Shown here in pieces: positions 12,301-25,945 of a stretch of DNA of 64,000 nucleotides; position 1 is the stretch's first letter; every line of letters begins with the position of its first letter. Under the pieces are notes generated by a model that did not search any database, was not told where the DNA came from, and was given only the letters and a program-made list of their open reading frames with translations. The stretch lies in assembly GCA_945643635.1 (NCBI GenBank), contig CALZFC010000222.1:1-64000 (forward strand), given 5' to 3'. Source of the DNA: Allodiplogaster sudhausi (taxonomy: Eukaryota; Nematoda; Chromadorea; Rhabditida; Diplogasteridae). A program made the position numbers and the translations under genes.

Positions 12301-15300
12301 CTGTAATTGCTGCAATTGCTGCAATTGCCGCAGTTGCTGCAGTTGCATTTGCTGTAATTGCTGCAATTGCTGAATTGCCGCAGTTGCTGCAGTTGCATTT
12401 GCTGTAATTGCTGCAGTTGCTGTAATTGCCGCAGTTGCTGCATTTGCATTTGCTGTAATTGCTGCAGTTGCTGTAATTGCCGCAGTTGTTGCAGTTGCAT
12501 TTGCTGTAATTGCTGCAGTTGCTGCAATTGCTGAAATTGCTGCAGTTTCTGCAGTTGCATTTGCTGTAATTGCTGTAATTGCCGCAGTTGCTGCATTTGC
12601 ATTTGCTGTAATTGCTGCAGTTGCTGTAATTGCCGCAGTTGTTGCAGTTGCATTTGCTGTAATTGCTGCAGTTGCTGCAATTGCTGAAATTGCTGCAGTT
12701 GCTGCAGTTGCATTTGCTGTAATTGCTGCAGTTGCTGCAGTTGCATTTGCTGTAATTGCTGCAGTTGCTGCAGTTGCTGTAATTGCCACAGTTGCTGCAG
12801 TTGCATTTGCTGTAATTGCTGCAATTGCTGTAATTGCCGCAGTTGATGCAGTTGCATTTGCTGTAATTGCTGCAGTTGCTGTAATTGCCGCAGTTACTGC
12901 AGTTGCATTTGCTGTAATTGCCTCAGTTGCTGCAGTTGCTGTAATTACCCGCAGTTGCTGCAGTTGCATTTGCTGTAATTGCTGCAATTGCTGAAATTGC
13001 CGCAGTTGCTGCAGTTGCATTTGCTGTAATTGCTGCAATTGCTGAAATTGCGGCAGTTGTTGCAGTTGCATTTGCTGTAATTGCTGCAGTTGCTGCAGTT
13101 GCATTTGCTGTAATTGCTGCAGTTGCTGTAATTGCCGCAGTTGTGCAGTTGTATTTGCTGTAATTGCTGCAGTTGCTGCAATTGCTGAAATTGCTGCAGT
13201 TCTGCAGTTGCATTTGCTGTAATTGCGGTAATTGCCGCAGTTGATGCAGTTACATTTGCTGTAATTGCTGCAGTTGCTGCAATTGCTGAAATTGCTGCAG
13301 TTGCTGCAGTTGCATTTGCTGTAATTGCTGCAGTTGCTGTAATTGCCGCAGTTGTTGCAGTTGCATTTGCTGTAATTGCTGCAGTTGCTGTAATTGCCGC
13401 AGTTACTGCAGTTGCATTTGCTGTAATTGCTGCAATTGCTGTAATTGCCGCAGTTGCTGCAGTTGCATTTGCTGTAATTGCTGCAGTTGCTGTAATTGCC
13501 GCAGTTACTGCAGTTGCATTTGCTGTAATTGCCTTAGTTGTTGAAGTTGCTGTAATTACACAGTTGCTGCAGTTGCATTTGCTGTAATTGCTGCAATTGC
13601 TGCAATTGCCGCAGTTGCTGCATTTGCATTTGCTGTAATTGCTGCAATTGCTGAAATTGCCACAGTTTCTGCAGTTGCATTTGCTGTAATTGCTGCAGTT
13701 GCTGTAATTGCCGCAGTTGCTGCATTTGCATTTGCTGTAATTGCTGCAGTTGCTGTAATTGCCGCAGTTGTTGCAGTTGCATTTGCTGTAATTGCTGCAG
13801 TTGCTGTAATTGCCGCAGTTGCTGCAGTTGCATTTGCTGTAATTGCTGCAATTGCTGTAATTGCCGCAGTTGCTGCAGTTGCATTTGCTGTAATTGCTGC
13901 AGTTGCTGTAATTGCCGCAGTTGCTGCAGTTGCATTTGCTGTAATTGCTCAGTTGCTGCAGTTGCTGTAATTGCCACAGTTGCTGCAGTTGCATTTGCTG
14001 TAATTGCTGCATTGATTGTTTGCAATTGCTGTAATTGCCGCAGTTGCTGCAGTTGCATTTGCTGTAATTGCTTAGTTGCTGAAGTTGCTGTAATTACACA
14101 GTTGCTGCAGTTGCATTTGCTGTAATTGCTGCAATTGCTGAAATTGCCGCAGTTGCTGCAGTTGCATTTGCTGTAATTGCTGCAATTGCTGAAATTGCCG
14201 CAGTTGCTGCAGTTGCATTTGCTGTAATTGCTGCAGTTGCTGTAATTGCCGCAGTTGCTGCATTTGCATTTGCTGTAATTGCTGCAGTTGCTGTAATTGC
14301 CGCAGTTGTTGCAGTTGCATTTGCTGTAATTGCTGCAGTTGCTGCAATTGCTGAAATTGCTGCAGTTTCTGCAGTTGCATTTGCTGTAATTGCTGTAATT
14401 GCCGCAGTTGCTGCATTTGCATTTGCTGTAATTGCTGCAGTTGCTGTAATTGCCGCAGTTGTTGCAGTTGCATTTGCTGTAATTGCTGCAGTTGCTGCAA
14501 TTGCTGAAATTGCTGCAGTTGCTGCAGTTGCATTTGCTGTAATTGCTGCAGTTGCTGCAGTTGCATTTGCTGTATTGCTGCAGTTGCTGCAGTTGCTGTA
14601 ATTGCCAAGTTGCTGCAGTTGCATTTGCTGTAATTGCTGCAGTTGCTGTAATTGCCGCAGTTGATGCAGTTGCATTTGCTGTAATTGCTGCAGTTGCTGT
14701 AATTGCCGCAGTTACTGCAGTTGCATTTGCTGTAATTGCTCAGTTGCTGCAGTTGCTGTAATTGCCACAGTTGCTGCAGTTGCATTTGCTGTAATTGCTG
14801 CAATTGCTGAAATTGCCGCAGTTGCTGCAGTTGCATTTGCTGTAATTGCTGCATTGCTGAAATTGCCGCAGTTGTTGCAGTTGCATTTGCTGTAATTGCT
14901 GCAGTTGCTGCAGTTGCATTTGCTGTAATTGCTGCAGTTGCTGTAATTGCCGCAGTTGTTGCAGTTGCATTTGCTGTAATTGCTGCAGTTGCTGCAATTG
15001 CTGAAATTGCTGCAGTTTCTGCAGTTGCATTTGCTGTAATTGCTGTAATTGCCGCAGTTGATGCAGTTGCATTTGCTGTAATTGCTGCAGTTGCTGCAAT
15101 TGCTGAAATTGCTGCAGTTGCTGCAGTTGCATTTGCTGTAATTGCTGCAGTTGCTGTAATTGCCGCAGTTGTTGCAGTTGCATTTGCTGTAATTGCTGCA
15201 GTTGCTGTAATTGCCGCAGTTACTGCAGTTGCATTTGCTGTAATTGCTGCAATTGCTGTAATTGCCGCAGTTGTTGCAGTTGCATTTGCTGTAATTGCTG

Positions 15301-18300
15301 CAGTTGCTGTAATTGCCGCAGTTGCTGCAGTTGCATTTGCTGTAATTGCTTAGTTGTTGCAGTTGCTGTAATTGCCGCAGTTGCTGCAGTTGCATTTGCT
15401 GTAATTGCTGCAATTGCTGTAATTGCCGCAGTTGCTGCATTTGCATTTGCTGTAATTGCTGCAATTGCTGAAATTGCCACAGTTGCTGCAGTTGCATTTG
15501 CTGTAATTGCTGCAGTTGCTGTAATTGCCGCAGTTGCTGCAGTTGCATTTGCTGTAATTGCTGCAGTTGCTGTAATTGCCGCAGTTGCTGCAGTTGCATT
15601 TGCTGTAATTGCTGCAGTTGCTGTAATTGCCGCAGTTGCTGCAGTTGCATTTGCTGTAATTGCTGCAATTGCTGTAATTGCCGCAGTTGCTGCAGTTGCA
15701 TTTGCTGTAATTGCTGCAGTTGCTGTAATTGCCGCAGTTACTGCAGTTGCATTTGCTGTAATTGCTCAGTTGCTGCAGTTGCTGTAATTGCCGCAGTTGC
15801 TGCAGTTGCATTTGCTGTAATTGCTGCAATTGCTGAATTGCCGCAGTTGCTGCAGTTGCATTTGCTGTAATTGCTGCAATTGCTGAAATTGCGCAGTTGT
15901 TGCAGTTGCATTTGCTGTAATTGCTGCAGTTGCTGCAGTTGCATTTGCTGTAATTGCTGCAGTTGCTGTAATTGCCGCAGTTGTTGCAGTTGCATTTGCT
16001 GTAATTGCTGCAGTTGCTGCAATTGCTGAAATTGCTGCAGTTTCTGCAGTTGCATTTGCTGTAATTGCTGTAATTGCCGCAGTTGATGCAGTTGCATTTG
16101 CTGTAATTGCTGCAGTTGCTGCAATTGCTGAAATTGCTGCAGTTGCTGCAGTTGCATTTGCTGTAATTGCTGCAGTTGCTGTAATTGCCGCAGTTGTTGC
16201 AGTTGCATTTGCTGTAATTGCTGCAGTTGCTGTAATTGCCGCAGTTGCTGCAGTTGCATTTGCTGTAATTGCTGCAATTGCTGTAATTGCCGCAGTTGCT
16301 GCAGTTGCATTTGCTGTAATTGCTGCAGTTGCTGTAATTGCCGCAGTTACTGCAGTTGCATTTGCTGTAATTGCTGCAGTTGCTGAAGTTGCTGTAATTA
16401 CCACAGTTGCTGCAGTTGCATTTGCTGTAATTGCTGCAATTGCTGCAATTGCCGCAGTTGCTGCAGTTGCATTTGCTGTAATTGCTGCAATTGCTGAAAT
16501 TGCCGCAGTTGCTGCAGTTGCATTTGCTGTAATTGCTGCAGTTGCTGTAATTGCCGCAGTTGCTGCATTTGCATTTGCTGTAATTGCTGCAGTTGCTGTA
16601 ATTGCCGCAGTTGTTGCAGTTGCATTTGCTGTAATTGCTGCAGTTGCTGCAATTGCTGAAATTGCTGCAGTTTCTGCAGTTGCATTTGCTGTAATTGCTG
16701 TAATTGCCGCAGTTGCTGCATTTGCATTTGCTGTAATTGCTGCAGTTGCTGTAATTGCCGCAGTTGTTGCAGTTGCATTTGCTGTAATTGCTGCAGTTGC
16801 TGCAATTGCTGAAATTGCTGCAGTTGCTGCAGTTGCATTTGCTGTAATTGCTGCAGTTGCTGCAGTTGCATTTGCTGTAATTGCTGCAGTTGCTGCAGTT
16901 GCTGTAATTGCCACAGTTGCTGCAGTTGCATTTGCTGTAATTGCTGCAATTGCTGTAATTGCCGCAGTTGATGCAGTTGCATTTGCTGTAATTGCTGCAG
17001 TTGCTGTAATTGCCGCAGTTGCTGCAGTTGCATTTGCTGTAATTGCTGCAGTTGCTGTAATTGCCGCAGTTGCTGCATTTGCATTTGCTGTAATTGCTGC
17101 AGTTGCTGCAGTTGCTGTAATTACCACAGTTGCTGCAGTTGCATTTGCTGTAATTGCTGCAGTTGCTGTAATTGCCGCAGTTGCTGCAGTTGCATTTGCT
17201 GTAATTGCTGCAGTTGCTGAAATTGCCGCAGTTGCTGCAGTTGCATTTGCTGTAATTGCTGCAATTGCTGAAATTGCCGCAGTTGTTGCAGTTGCATTTG
17301 CTGTAATTGCTGCAGTTGCTGCAGTTGCATTTGCTGTAATTGCTGCAGTTGCTGCAATTGCTGAAATTGCTGCAGTTTCTGCAGTTGCATTTGCTGTAAT
17401 TGCTGTAATTGCCGCAGTTGATGCAGTTGCATTTGCTGTAATTGCTGCAGTTGCTGCAATTGCTGAAATTGCTGCAGTTGCTGCAGTTGCATTTGCTGTA
17501 ATTGCTGCAGTTGCTGCAGTTGCATTTGCTGTAATTGCTGTAATTGCCGCAGTTGATGCAGTTGCATTTGCTGTAATTGCTGCAGTTGCTGTAATTGCCG
17601 CAGTTACTGCAGTTGCATTTGCTGTAATTGCTCAGTTGCTGCAGTTGCTGTAACTACCACAGTTGCTGCAGTTGCATTTGCTGTAATTGCTGCAATTGCT
17701 GAAATTGCCGCAGTTGCTGCAGTTGCATTTGCTGTAATTGCTGCAATTGCTGAAATTGCCGCAGTTGCTGCAGTTTAATTTGCTGTAATTGCCTCAGTTG
17801 TTGCAGTTGCATTTGCTGTAATTGCTGCAGTTGCTGCAATTGCTGAAATTGCTGCAGTTTCTGCAGTTGCATTTGCTGTAATTGCCGCAGTTGATGCAGT
17901 TGCATTTGCTGTAATTGCTGTAATTGCCGCAGTTGATGCAGTTGCATTTGCTGTAATTGCTGCAGTTGCTGTAATTGCCGCAGTTGCTGCAGTTGCATTT
18001 GCTGTAATTGCTGCAATTGCTGTAATTGCCGCAGTTTTGCAGTTGCATTTGCTGTAATTGCTGCAGTTGCTGTAATTGCCGCAGTTGCTGCAGTTGCATT
18101 TGCTGTAATTGCCTTAGTTGCTGAAGTTGCTGTAATTGCCGCAGTTGCTGCAGTTGCATTTGCTGTAATTGCTGCAATTGCTGCAATTGCCGCAGTTGCT
18201 GCAGTTGCATTTGCTGTAATTGCTGCAATTGCTGAAATTGCCGCAGTTGCTGCAGTTGCATTTGCTGTAATTGCTGCAGTTGCTGCAGTTGCATTTGCTG

Positions 18301-20600
18301 TAATTGCTGCAGTTGCTGCAATTGCTGAAATTGCTGCAGTTGCTGCAGTTGCATTTGCTGTAATTGCTGTAATTGCCGCAGTTGATGCAGTTGCATTTGC
18401 TGTAATTGCTGCAGTTGCTGCAATTGCTGAAATTGCTGCAGTTGCTGCAGTTGCATTTGCTGTAATTGCTGCAGTTGCTGCAGTTGCATTTGCTGTAATT
18501 GCTGTAATTGCCGCAGTTGATGCAGTTGCATTTGCTGTAATTGCTGCAGTTGCTGTAATTGCCGCAGTTACTGCAGTTGCATTTGCTGTAATTGCCTCAG
18601 TTGCTGCAGTTGCTGTAATTACCACAGTTGCTGCAGTTGCATTTGCTGTAATTGCTGCAATTGCTGAAATTGCCGCAGTTGCTGCAGTTGCATTTGCTGT
18701 AATTGCTGCAATTGCTGAAATTGCCGCAGTTGCTGCAGTTTAATTTGCTGTAATTGCCGCAGTTGTTGCAGTTGCATTTGCTGTAATTGCTGCAGTTGCT
18801 GCAATTGCTGAAATTGCTGCAGTTTCTGCAGTTGCATTTGCTGTAATTGCCGCAGTTGATGCAGTTGCATTTGCTGTAATTGCTGTAATTGCCGCAGTTG
18901 CTGCAGTTGCATTTGCTGTAATTGCTGCAGTTGCTGTAATTGCCGCAGTTGCTGCAGTTGCATTTGCTGTAATTGCTGCAATTGCTGTAATTGCCGCAGT
19001 TGTTGCAGTTGCATTTGCTGTAATTGCTGCAGTTGCTGTAATTGCCGCAGTTGCTGCAGTTGCATTTGCTGTAATTGCCTAGTTGCTGAAGTTGCTGTAA
19101 TTGCCGCAGTTGCTGCAGTTGCATTTGCTGTAATTGCTGCAATTGCTGCAATTGCCGCAGTTGCTGCATTTGCATTTGCTGTAATTGCTGCAATTGCTGA
19201 AATTGCCGCAGTTGCTGCAGTTGCATTTGCTGTAATTGCTGCAGTTGCTGTAATTGCCGCAGTTGCTGCAGTTGCATTTGCTGTAATTGCTGCAGTTGCT
19301 GTAATTGCCGCAGTTGTTGCAGTTGCATTTGCTGTAATTGCTGCAGTTGCTGCAATTGCTGAATTGCTGCAGTTGCTGCAGTTGCATTTGCTGTAATTGC
19401 TGCAGTTGCTGCAGTTGCATTTGCTGTAATTGCTGCAGTTGCTGCAGTTGCTGTAATTGCCGCAGTTGCTGCAGTTGCATTTGCTGTAATTGCTGCAATT
19501 GCTGTAATTGCCGCAGTTGCTGCAGTTGCATTTGCTGTAATTGCTGCAGTTGCTGTAATTGCCGCAGTTGCTGCAGTTGCATTTGCTGTAATTGCTGCAG
19601 TTGCTGTAATTGCCGCAGTTGCTGCATTTGCATTTGCTGTAATTGCTGCAGTTGCTGCAGTTGCTGTAATTGCCGCAGTTGCTGCAGTTGCATTTGCTGT
19701 AATTGCTGCAGTTGCTGTAATTGCCGCAGTTGCTGCAGTTGCATTTGCTGTAATTGCTGCAGTTGCTGAAATTGCCGCAGTTGCTGCAGTTGCATTTGCT
19801 GTAATTGCTGCAATTGCTGAAATTGCCGCAGTTGTTGCAGTTGCATTTGCTGTAATTGCTGCAGTTGCTGTAATTGCCGCAGTTGTTGCAGTTGCATTTG
19901 CTGTAATTGCTGCAGTTGCTGCAATTGCTGAAATTGCTGCAGTTTCTGCAGTTGCATTTGCTGTAATTGCTGTAATTGCCGCAGTTGATGCAGTTGCATT
20001 TGCTGTAATTGCTGCAGTTGCTGCAATTGCTGAAATTGCTGCAGTTGCTGCAGTTGCATTGCTGTAATTGCTGCAGTTGCTGCAGTTGCATTTGCTCTAA
20101 TTGCTGTAATTGCCGCAGTTGATGCAGTTGCATTTGCTGTAATTGCTGCAGTTGCTGTAATTGCCGCAGTTACTGCAGTTGCATTTGCTGTAATTGCCTC
20201 AGTTGCTGCAGTTGCTGTAACTACCACAGTTGCTGCAGTTGCATTTGCTGTAATTGCTGCAATTGCTGAATTGCCGCAGTTGCTGCAGTTGCATTTGCTG
20301 TAATTGCTGCAATTGCTGAAATTGCCGCAGTTGCTGCAGTTTAATTTGCTGTAATTGCTGCAGTTGTTGCAGTTGCATTTGCTGTAATTGCTGCAGTTGC
20401 TGCAATTGCTGAAATTGCTGCAGTTTCTGCAGTTGCATTTGCTGTAATTGCCGCAGTTGATGCAGTTGCATTTGCTGTAATTGCTGTAATTGCCGCAGTT
20501 GATGCAGTTGCATTTGCTGCAATTGCTGCAGTTGCTGTAATTGCCGCAGTTACTGCAGTTGCATTTGCTGTAATTGCCTCAGTTGCTGCAGTTGCTGTAA

Positions 20601-21026
20601 TTACCACAGTTGCTGCAGTTGCATTTGCTGTAATTGCTGCAATTGCTGAAATTGCCGCAGTTGCTGCAGTTGCATTTGCTGTAATTGCTGCAATTGCTGA
20701 AATTGCCGCAGTTGCTGCAGTTGCATTTGCTGTAATTGCTGCAGTTGCTGTAATTGCCGCAGTTGCTGCATTTGCATTTGCTGTAATTGCTGCAGTTGCT
20801 GCAGTTGCTGTAATTACCACAGTTGCTGCAGTTGCATTTGCTGTAATTGCTGCAATTGCTGTAATTGCCGCAGTTGCTGCAGTTGCATTTGCTGTAATTG
20901 CTGCAGTTGCTGTAATTGCCGCAGTTGCTGCAGTTGCATTTGCTGTAATTGCTGCAGTTGCTGTAATTGCCGCAGTTGCTGCATTTGCATTTGCTGTAAT
21001 TGCTGCAGTTGCTGCAGTTGCTGTAA
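20601..21026. repeat. Tandem pair of the 213-bp subunit
   Basis: Subunit starts at 20601 and 20814 are the s form, and the one at 21027 is TTGCCACAG. Both spacings are exactly 213 bp. The last start is a one-base intermediate between c (TTGCCGCAG) and s (TTACCACAG). Confidence 0.85.
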
Positions 21027-24000
21027 TTGCCACAGTTGCTGCAGTTGCATTTGCTGTAATTGCTGCAGTTGCTGTAATTGCCGCAGTTGCTGCAGTTGCA
21101 TTTGCTGTAATTGCTGCACTTGCTGAAATTGCCGCAGTTGCTGCAGTTGCATTTGCTGTAATTGCTGCAATTGCTGAAATTGCGGCAGTTGTTGCAGTTG
21201 CATTTGCTGTAATTGCTGCAGTTGCTGCAGTTGCATTTGCTGTAATTGCTGCAGTTGCTGTAATTGCCGCAGTTGTTGCAGTTGTATTTGCTGTAATTGC
21301 TGCAGTTGCTGCAATTGCTGAAATTGCTGCAGTTTCTGCAGTTGCATTTGCTGTAATTGCTGTAATTGCCGCAGTTGATGCAGTTACATTTGCTGTAATT
21401 GCTGCAGTTGCTGCAATTGCTGAAATTGCTGCAGTTGCTGCAGTTGCATTTGCTGTAATTGCTGCAGTTGCTGTAATTGCCGCAGTTGTTGCAGTTGCAT
21501 TTGCTGTAATTGCTGCAGTTGCTGTAATTGCCGCAGTTGCTGCAGTTGCATTTGCTGTAATTGCTGCAATTGCTGTAATTGCCGCAGTTGTTGCAGTTGC
21601 ATTTGCTGTAATTGCTGCAGTTGCTGTAATTGCCGCAGTTGCTGCAGTTGCATTTGCTGTAATTGCTGCAATTGCTGTAATTGCCACAGTTGCTGCAGTT
21701 GCATTTGCTGTAATTGCTGCAATTGCTGTAATTGCCGCAGTTGCTGCATTTGCATTTGCTGTAATTGCTGCAATTGCTGAAATTGCCGCAGTTGCTGCAG
21801 TTGCATTTGCTGTAATTGCTGCAGTTGCTGCAGTTGCATTTGCTGTAATTGCTGCAGTTGCTGCAATTGCTGAAATTGCTGCAGTTTCTGCAGTTGCATT
21901 TGCTGTAATTGCTGTAATTGCCGCAGTTGATGCAGTTGCATTTGCTGTAATTGCTGCAGTTGCTGCAATTGCTGAAATTGCTGCAGTTGCTGCAGTTGCA
22001 TTTGCTGTAATTGCTGCAGTTGCTGCAGTTGCATTTGCTGTAATTGCTGTAATTGCCGCAGTTGATGCAGTTGCATTTGCTGTAATTGCTGCAGTTGCTG
22101 TAATTGCCGCAGTTACTGCAGTTGCATTTGCTGTAATTGCCTCAGTTGCTGCAGTTGCTGTAATTACCACAGTTGCTGCAGTTGCATTTGCTGTAATTGC
22201 TGCAATTGCTGAAATTGCCGCAGTTGCTGCAGTTGCATTTGCTGTAATTGCTGCAATGCTGAAATTGCCGCAGTTGCTGCAGTTTAATTTGCTGTAATTG
22301 CCTGCAGTTGTTGCAGTTGCATTTGCTGTAATTGCTGCAGTTGCTGCAATTGCTGAAATTGCTGCAGTTTCTGCAGTTGCATTTGCTGTAATTGCCGCAG
22401 TTGCTGCAGTTGCATTTGCTGTAATTGCTGTAATTGCCGCAGTTGCTGCAGTTGCATTTGCTGTAATTGCTGCAGTTGCTGTAATTGCCGCAGTTGCTGC
22501 AGTTGCATTTGCTGTAATTGCTGCAATTGCTGTAATTGCCGCAGTTGTTGCAGTTGCATTTGCTGTAATTGCTGCAGTTGCTGTAATTGCCGCAGTTACT
22601 GCAGTTGCATTTGCTGTAATTGCTTAGTTGCTGCAGTTGCTGTAATTACCGCAGTTGCTGCAGTTGCATTTGCTGTAATTGCTGCAATTGCTGCAATTGC
22701 CGCAGTTGCTGCAGTTGCATTTGCTGTAATTGCTGCAATTGCTGAAATTGCCGCAGTTGCTGCAGTTGCATTTGCTGTAATTGCTGCAGTTGCTGTAATT
22801 GCCGCAGTTGCTGCATTGCATTTGCTGTAATTGCTGCAGTTGCTGTAATTGCCGCAGTTGTTGCAGTTGCATTTGCTGTAATTGCTGCAGTTGCTGCAAT
22901 TGCTGAAATTGCTGCAGTTGCTGCAGTTGCATTTGCTGTAATTGCTGTAATTGCCGCAGTTGCTGCAGTTGCATTTGCTGTAATTGCTGCAGTTGCTGTA
23001 ATTGCCGCAGTTGTTGCAGTTGCATTTGCTGTAATTGCTGCAGTTGCTGCAATTGCTGAATTGCTGCAGTTGCTGCAGTTGCATTTGCTGTAATTGCTGC
23101 AGTTGCTGCAGTTGCATTTGCTGTAATTGCTGCAGTTGCTGCAGTTGCTGTAATTGCCACAGTTGCTGCAGTTGCATTTGCTGTAATTGCTGCAATTGCT
23201 GTAATTGCCGCAGTTGATGCAGTTGCATTTGCTGTAATTGCTGCAGTTGCTGTAATTGCCGCAGTTGCTGCAGTTGCATTTGCTGTAATTGCTGCAGTTG
23301 CTGTAATTGCCGCAGTTGCTGCATTTGCATTTGCTGTAATTGCTGCAGTTGCTGCAGTTGCTGTAATTGCCACAGTTGCTGCAGTTGCATTTGCTGTAAT
23401 TGCTGCAGTTGCTGTAATTGCCGCAGTTGCTGCAGTTGCATTTGCTGTAATTGCTGCACTTGCTGAAATTGCCGCAGTTGCTGCAGTTGCATTTGCTGTA
23501 ATTGCTGCAATTGCTGAAATTGCCGCAGTTGCTGCAGTTGCATTTGCTGTAATTGCTGCAGTTGCTGTAATTGCCGCAGTTGTTGCAGTTGCATTTGCTG
23601 TAATTGCTGCAGTTGCTGCAATTGCTGAAATTGCTGCAGTTTCTGCAGTTGCATTTGCTGTAATTGCTGTAATTGCCGCAGTTGATGCAGTTGCATTTGC
23701 TGTAATTGCTGCAGTTGCTGCAATTGCTGAAATTGCTGCAGTTGCTGCAGTTGCATTTGCTGTAATTGCTGCAGTTGCTGCAGTTGCATTTGCTGTAATT
23801 GCTGTAATTGCCGCAGTTGATGCAGTTGCATTTGCTGTAATTGCTGCAGTTGCTGTAATTGCCGCAGTTACTGCAGTTGCATTTGCTGTAATTGCCTCAG
23901 TTGCTGCAGTTGCTGTAATTACCACAGTTGCTGCAGTTGCATTTGCTGTAATTGCTGCAATTGCTGAAATTGCCGCAGTTGCTGCAGTTGCATTTGCTGT

Positions 24001-24299
24001 AATTGCTGCAATTGCTGAAATTGCCGCAGTTGCTGCAGTTTAATTTGCTGTAATTGCCTCAGTTGTTGCAGTTGCATTTGCTGTAATTGCTGCAGTTGCT
24101 GCAATTGCTGAAATTGCTGCAGTTTCTGCAGTTGCATTTGCTGTAATTGCCGCAGTTGATGCAGTTGCATTTGCTGTAATTGCTGTAATTGCCGCAGTTG
24201 ATGCAGTTGCATTTGCTGCAATTGCTGCAGTTGCTGTAATTGCCGCAGTTACTGCAGTTGCATTTGCTGTAATTGCCTCAGTTGCTGCAGTTGCTGTAA

Positions 24300-24725
24300 T
24301 TACCACAGTTGCTGCAGTTGCATTTGCTGTAATTGCTGCAATTGCTGAAATTGCCGCAGTTGCTGCAGTTGCATTTGCTGTAATTGCTGCAATTGCTGAA
24401 ATTGCCGCAGTTGCTGCAGTTGCATTTGCTGTAATTGCTGCAGTTGCTGTAATTGCCGCAGTTGCTGCATTTGCATTTGCTGTAATTGCTGCAGTTGCTG
24501 CAGTTGCTGTAATTACCACAGTTGCTGCAGTTGCATTTGCTGTAATTGCTGCAATTGCAGTAATTGCCGCAGTTGATGCAGTTGCATTTGCTGTAATTGC
24601 TGCAGTTGCTGTAATTGCCGCAGTTGCTGCAGTTGCATTTGCTGTAATTGCTGCAGTTGCTGTAATTGCCGCAGTTGCTGCATTTGCATTTGCTGTAATT
24701 GCTGCAGTTGCTGCAGTTGCTGTAA
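24300..24725. repeat. Tandem pair of the 213-bp subunit
   Basis: s 9-mers start at 24300, 24513 and 24726, all 213 bp apart, with the same internal module order as at 8271-8696. The second copy contains TTGCAGTAA in place of TTGCTGTAA near 24556, a single T-to-A change also seen at the equivalent place in several other copies. Confidence 0.88.
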
Positions 24726-25945
24726 TTACCACAGTTGCTGCAGTTGCATTTGCTGTAATTGCTGCAGCTGCTGTAATTGCCGCAGTTGCTGCAGTTGCAT
24801 TTGCTGTAATTGCTGCACTTGCTGAAATTGCCGCAGTTGCTGCAGTTGCATTTGCTGTAATTGCTGCAATTGCTGAAATTGCGGCAGTTGTTGCAGTTGC
24901 ATTTGCTGTAATTGCTGCAGTTGCTGCAGTTGCATTTGCTGTAATTGCTGCAGTTGCTGTAATTGCCGCAGTTGTTGCAGTTGCATTTGCTGTAATTGCT
25001 GCAGTTGCTGCAATTGCTGAAATTGCTGCAGTTTCTGCAGTTGCATTTGCTGTAATTGCTGTAATTGCCGCAGTTGATGCAGTTACATTTGCTGTAATTG
25101 CTGCAGTTGCTGCAATTGCTGAAATTGCTGCAGTTGCTGCAGTTGCATTTGCTGTAATTGCTGCAGTTGCTGTAATTGCCGCAGTTGTTGCAGTTGCATT
25201 TGCTGTAATTGCTGCAGTTGCTGTAATTGCCGCAGTTGCTGCAGTTGCATTTGCTGTAATTGCTGCAATTGCTGTAATTGCCGCAGTTGTTGCAGTTGCA
25301 TTTGCTGTAATTGCTGCAGTTGCTGTAATTGCCGCAGTTACTGCAGTTGCATTTGCTGTAATTGCCTTAGTTGCTGAAGTTGCTGTAATTACCACAGTTG
25401 CTGCAGTTGCATTTGCTGTAATTGCTGCAATTGCTGCAATTGCCGCAGTTGCTGCATTTGCATTTGCTGTAATTGCTGCAATTGCTGAAATTGCCGCAGT
25501 TGCTGCAGTTGCATTTGCTGTAATTGCTGCAGTTGCTGTAATTGCCGCAGTTGCTGCATTTGCATTTGCTGTAATTGCTGCAGTTGCTGTAATTGCCGCA
25601 GTTGTTGCAGTTGCATTTGCTGTAATTGCTGCAGTTGCTGCAATTGCTGAAATTGCTGCAGTTGCTGCAGTTGCATTTGCTGTAATTGCTGTAATTGCCG
25701 CAGTTGCTGCAGTTGCATTTGCTGTAATTGCTGCAGTTGCTGTAATTGCCGCAGTTGTTGCAGTTGCATTTGCTGTAATTGCTGCAGTTGCTGCAATTGC
25801 TGAAATTGCTGCAGTTGTTGCAGTTGCATTTGCTGTAATTGCTGCAGTTGCTGCAATTGCTGAAATTGCTGCAGTTGCTGCAGTTGCATTTGCTGTAATT
25901 GCTGTAATTGCCGCAGTTGATGCAGTTGCATTTGCTGTAATTGCT

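Larger units (their letters stand above)
12301..25945. repeat. Middle sector with mixed higher-order spacing
   Basis: This sector is built from the same modules with fewer indels than the left sector. TTTAAT landmarks lie at 17771, 18736, 20337, 22280 and 24036 (spacings 965, 1601, 1943, 1756), and none occurs between 10851 and 17771. CTTAG-type landmarks recur near 13531, 14070, 15350, 18114, 19078, 22622 and 25365. A clean 213-bp pair lies at 20601-21026. No single higher-order period fits, so this looks like a zone where several rounds of unequal exchange have left units of different lengths. Confidence 0.65.
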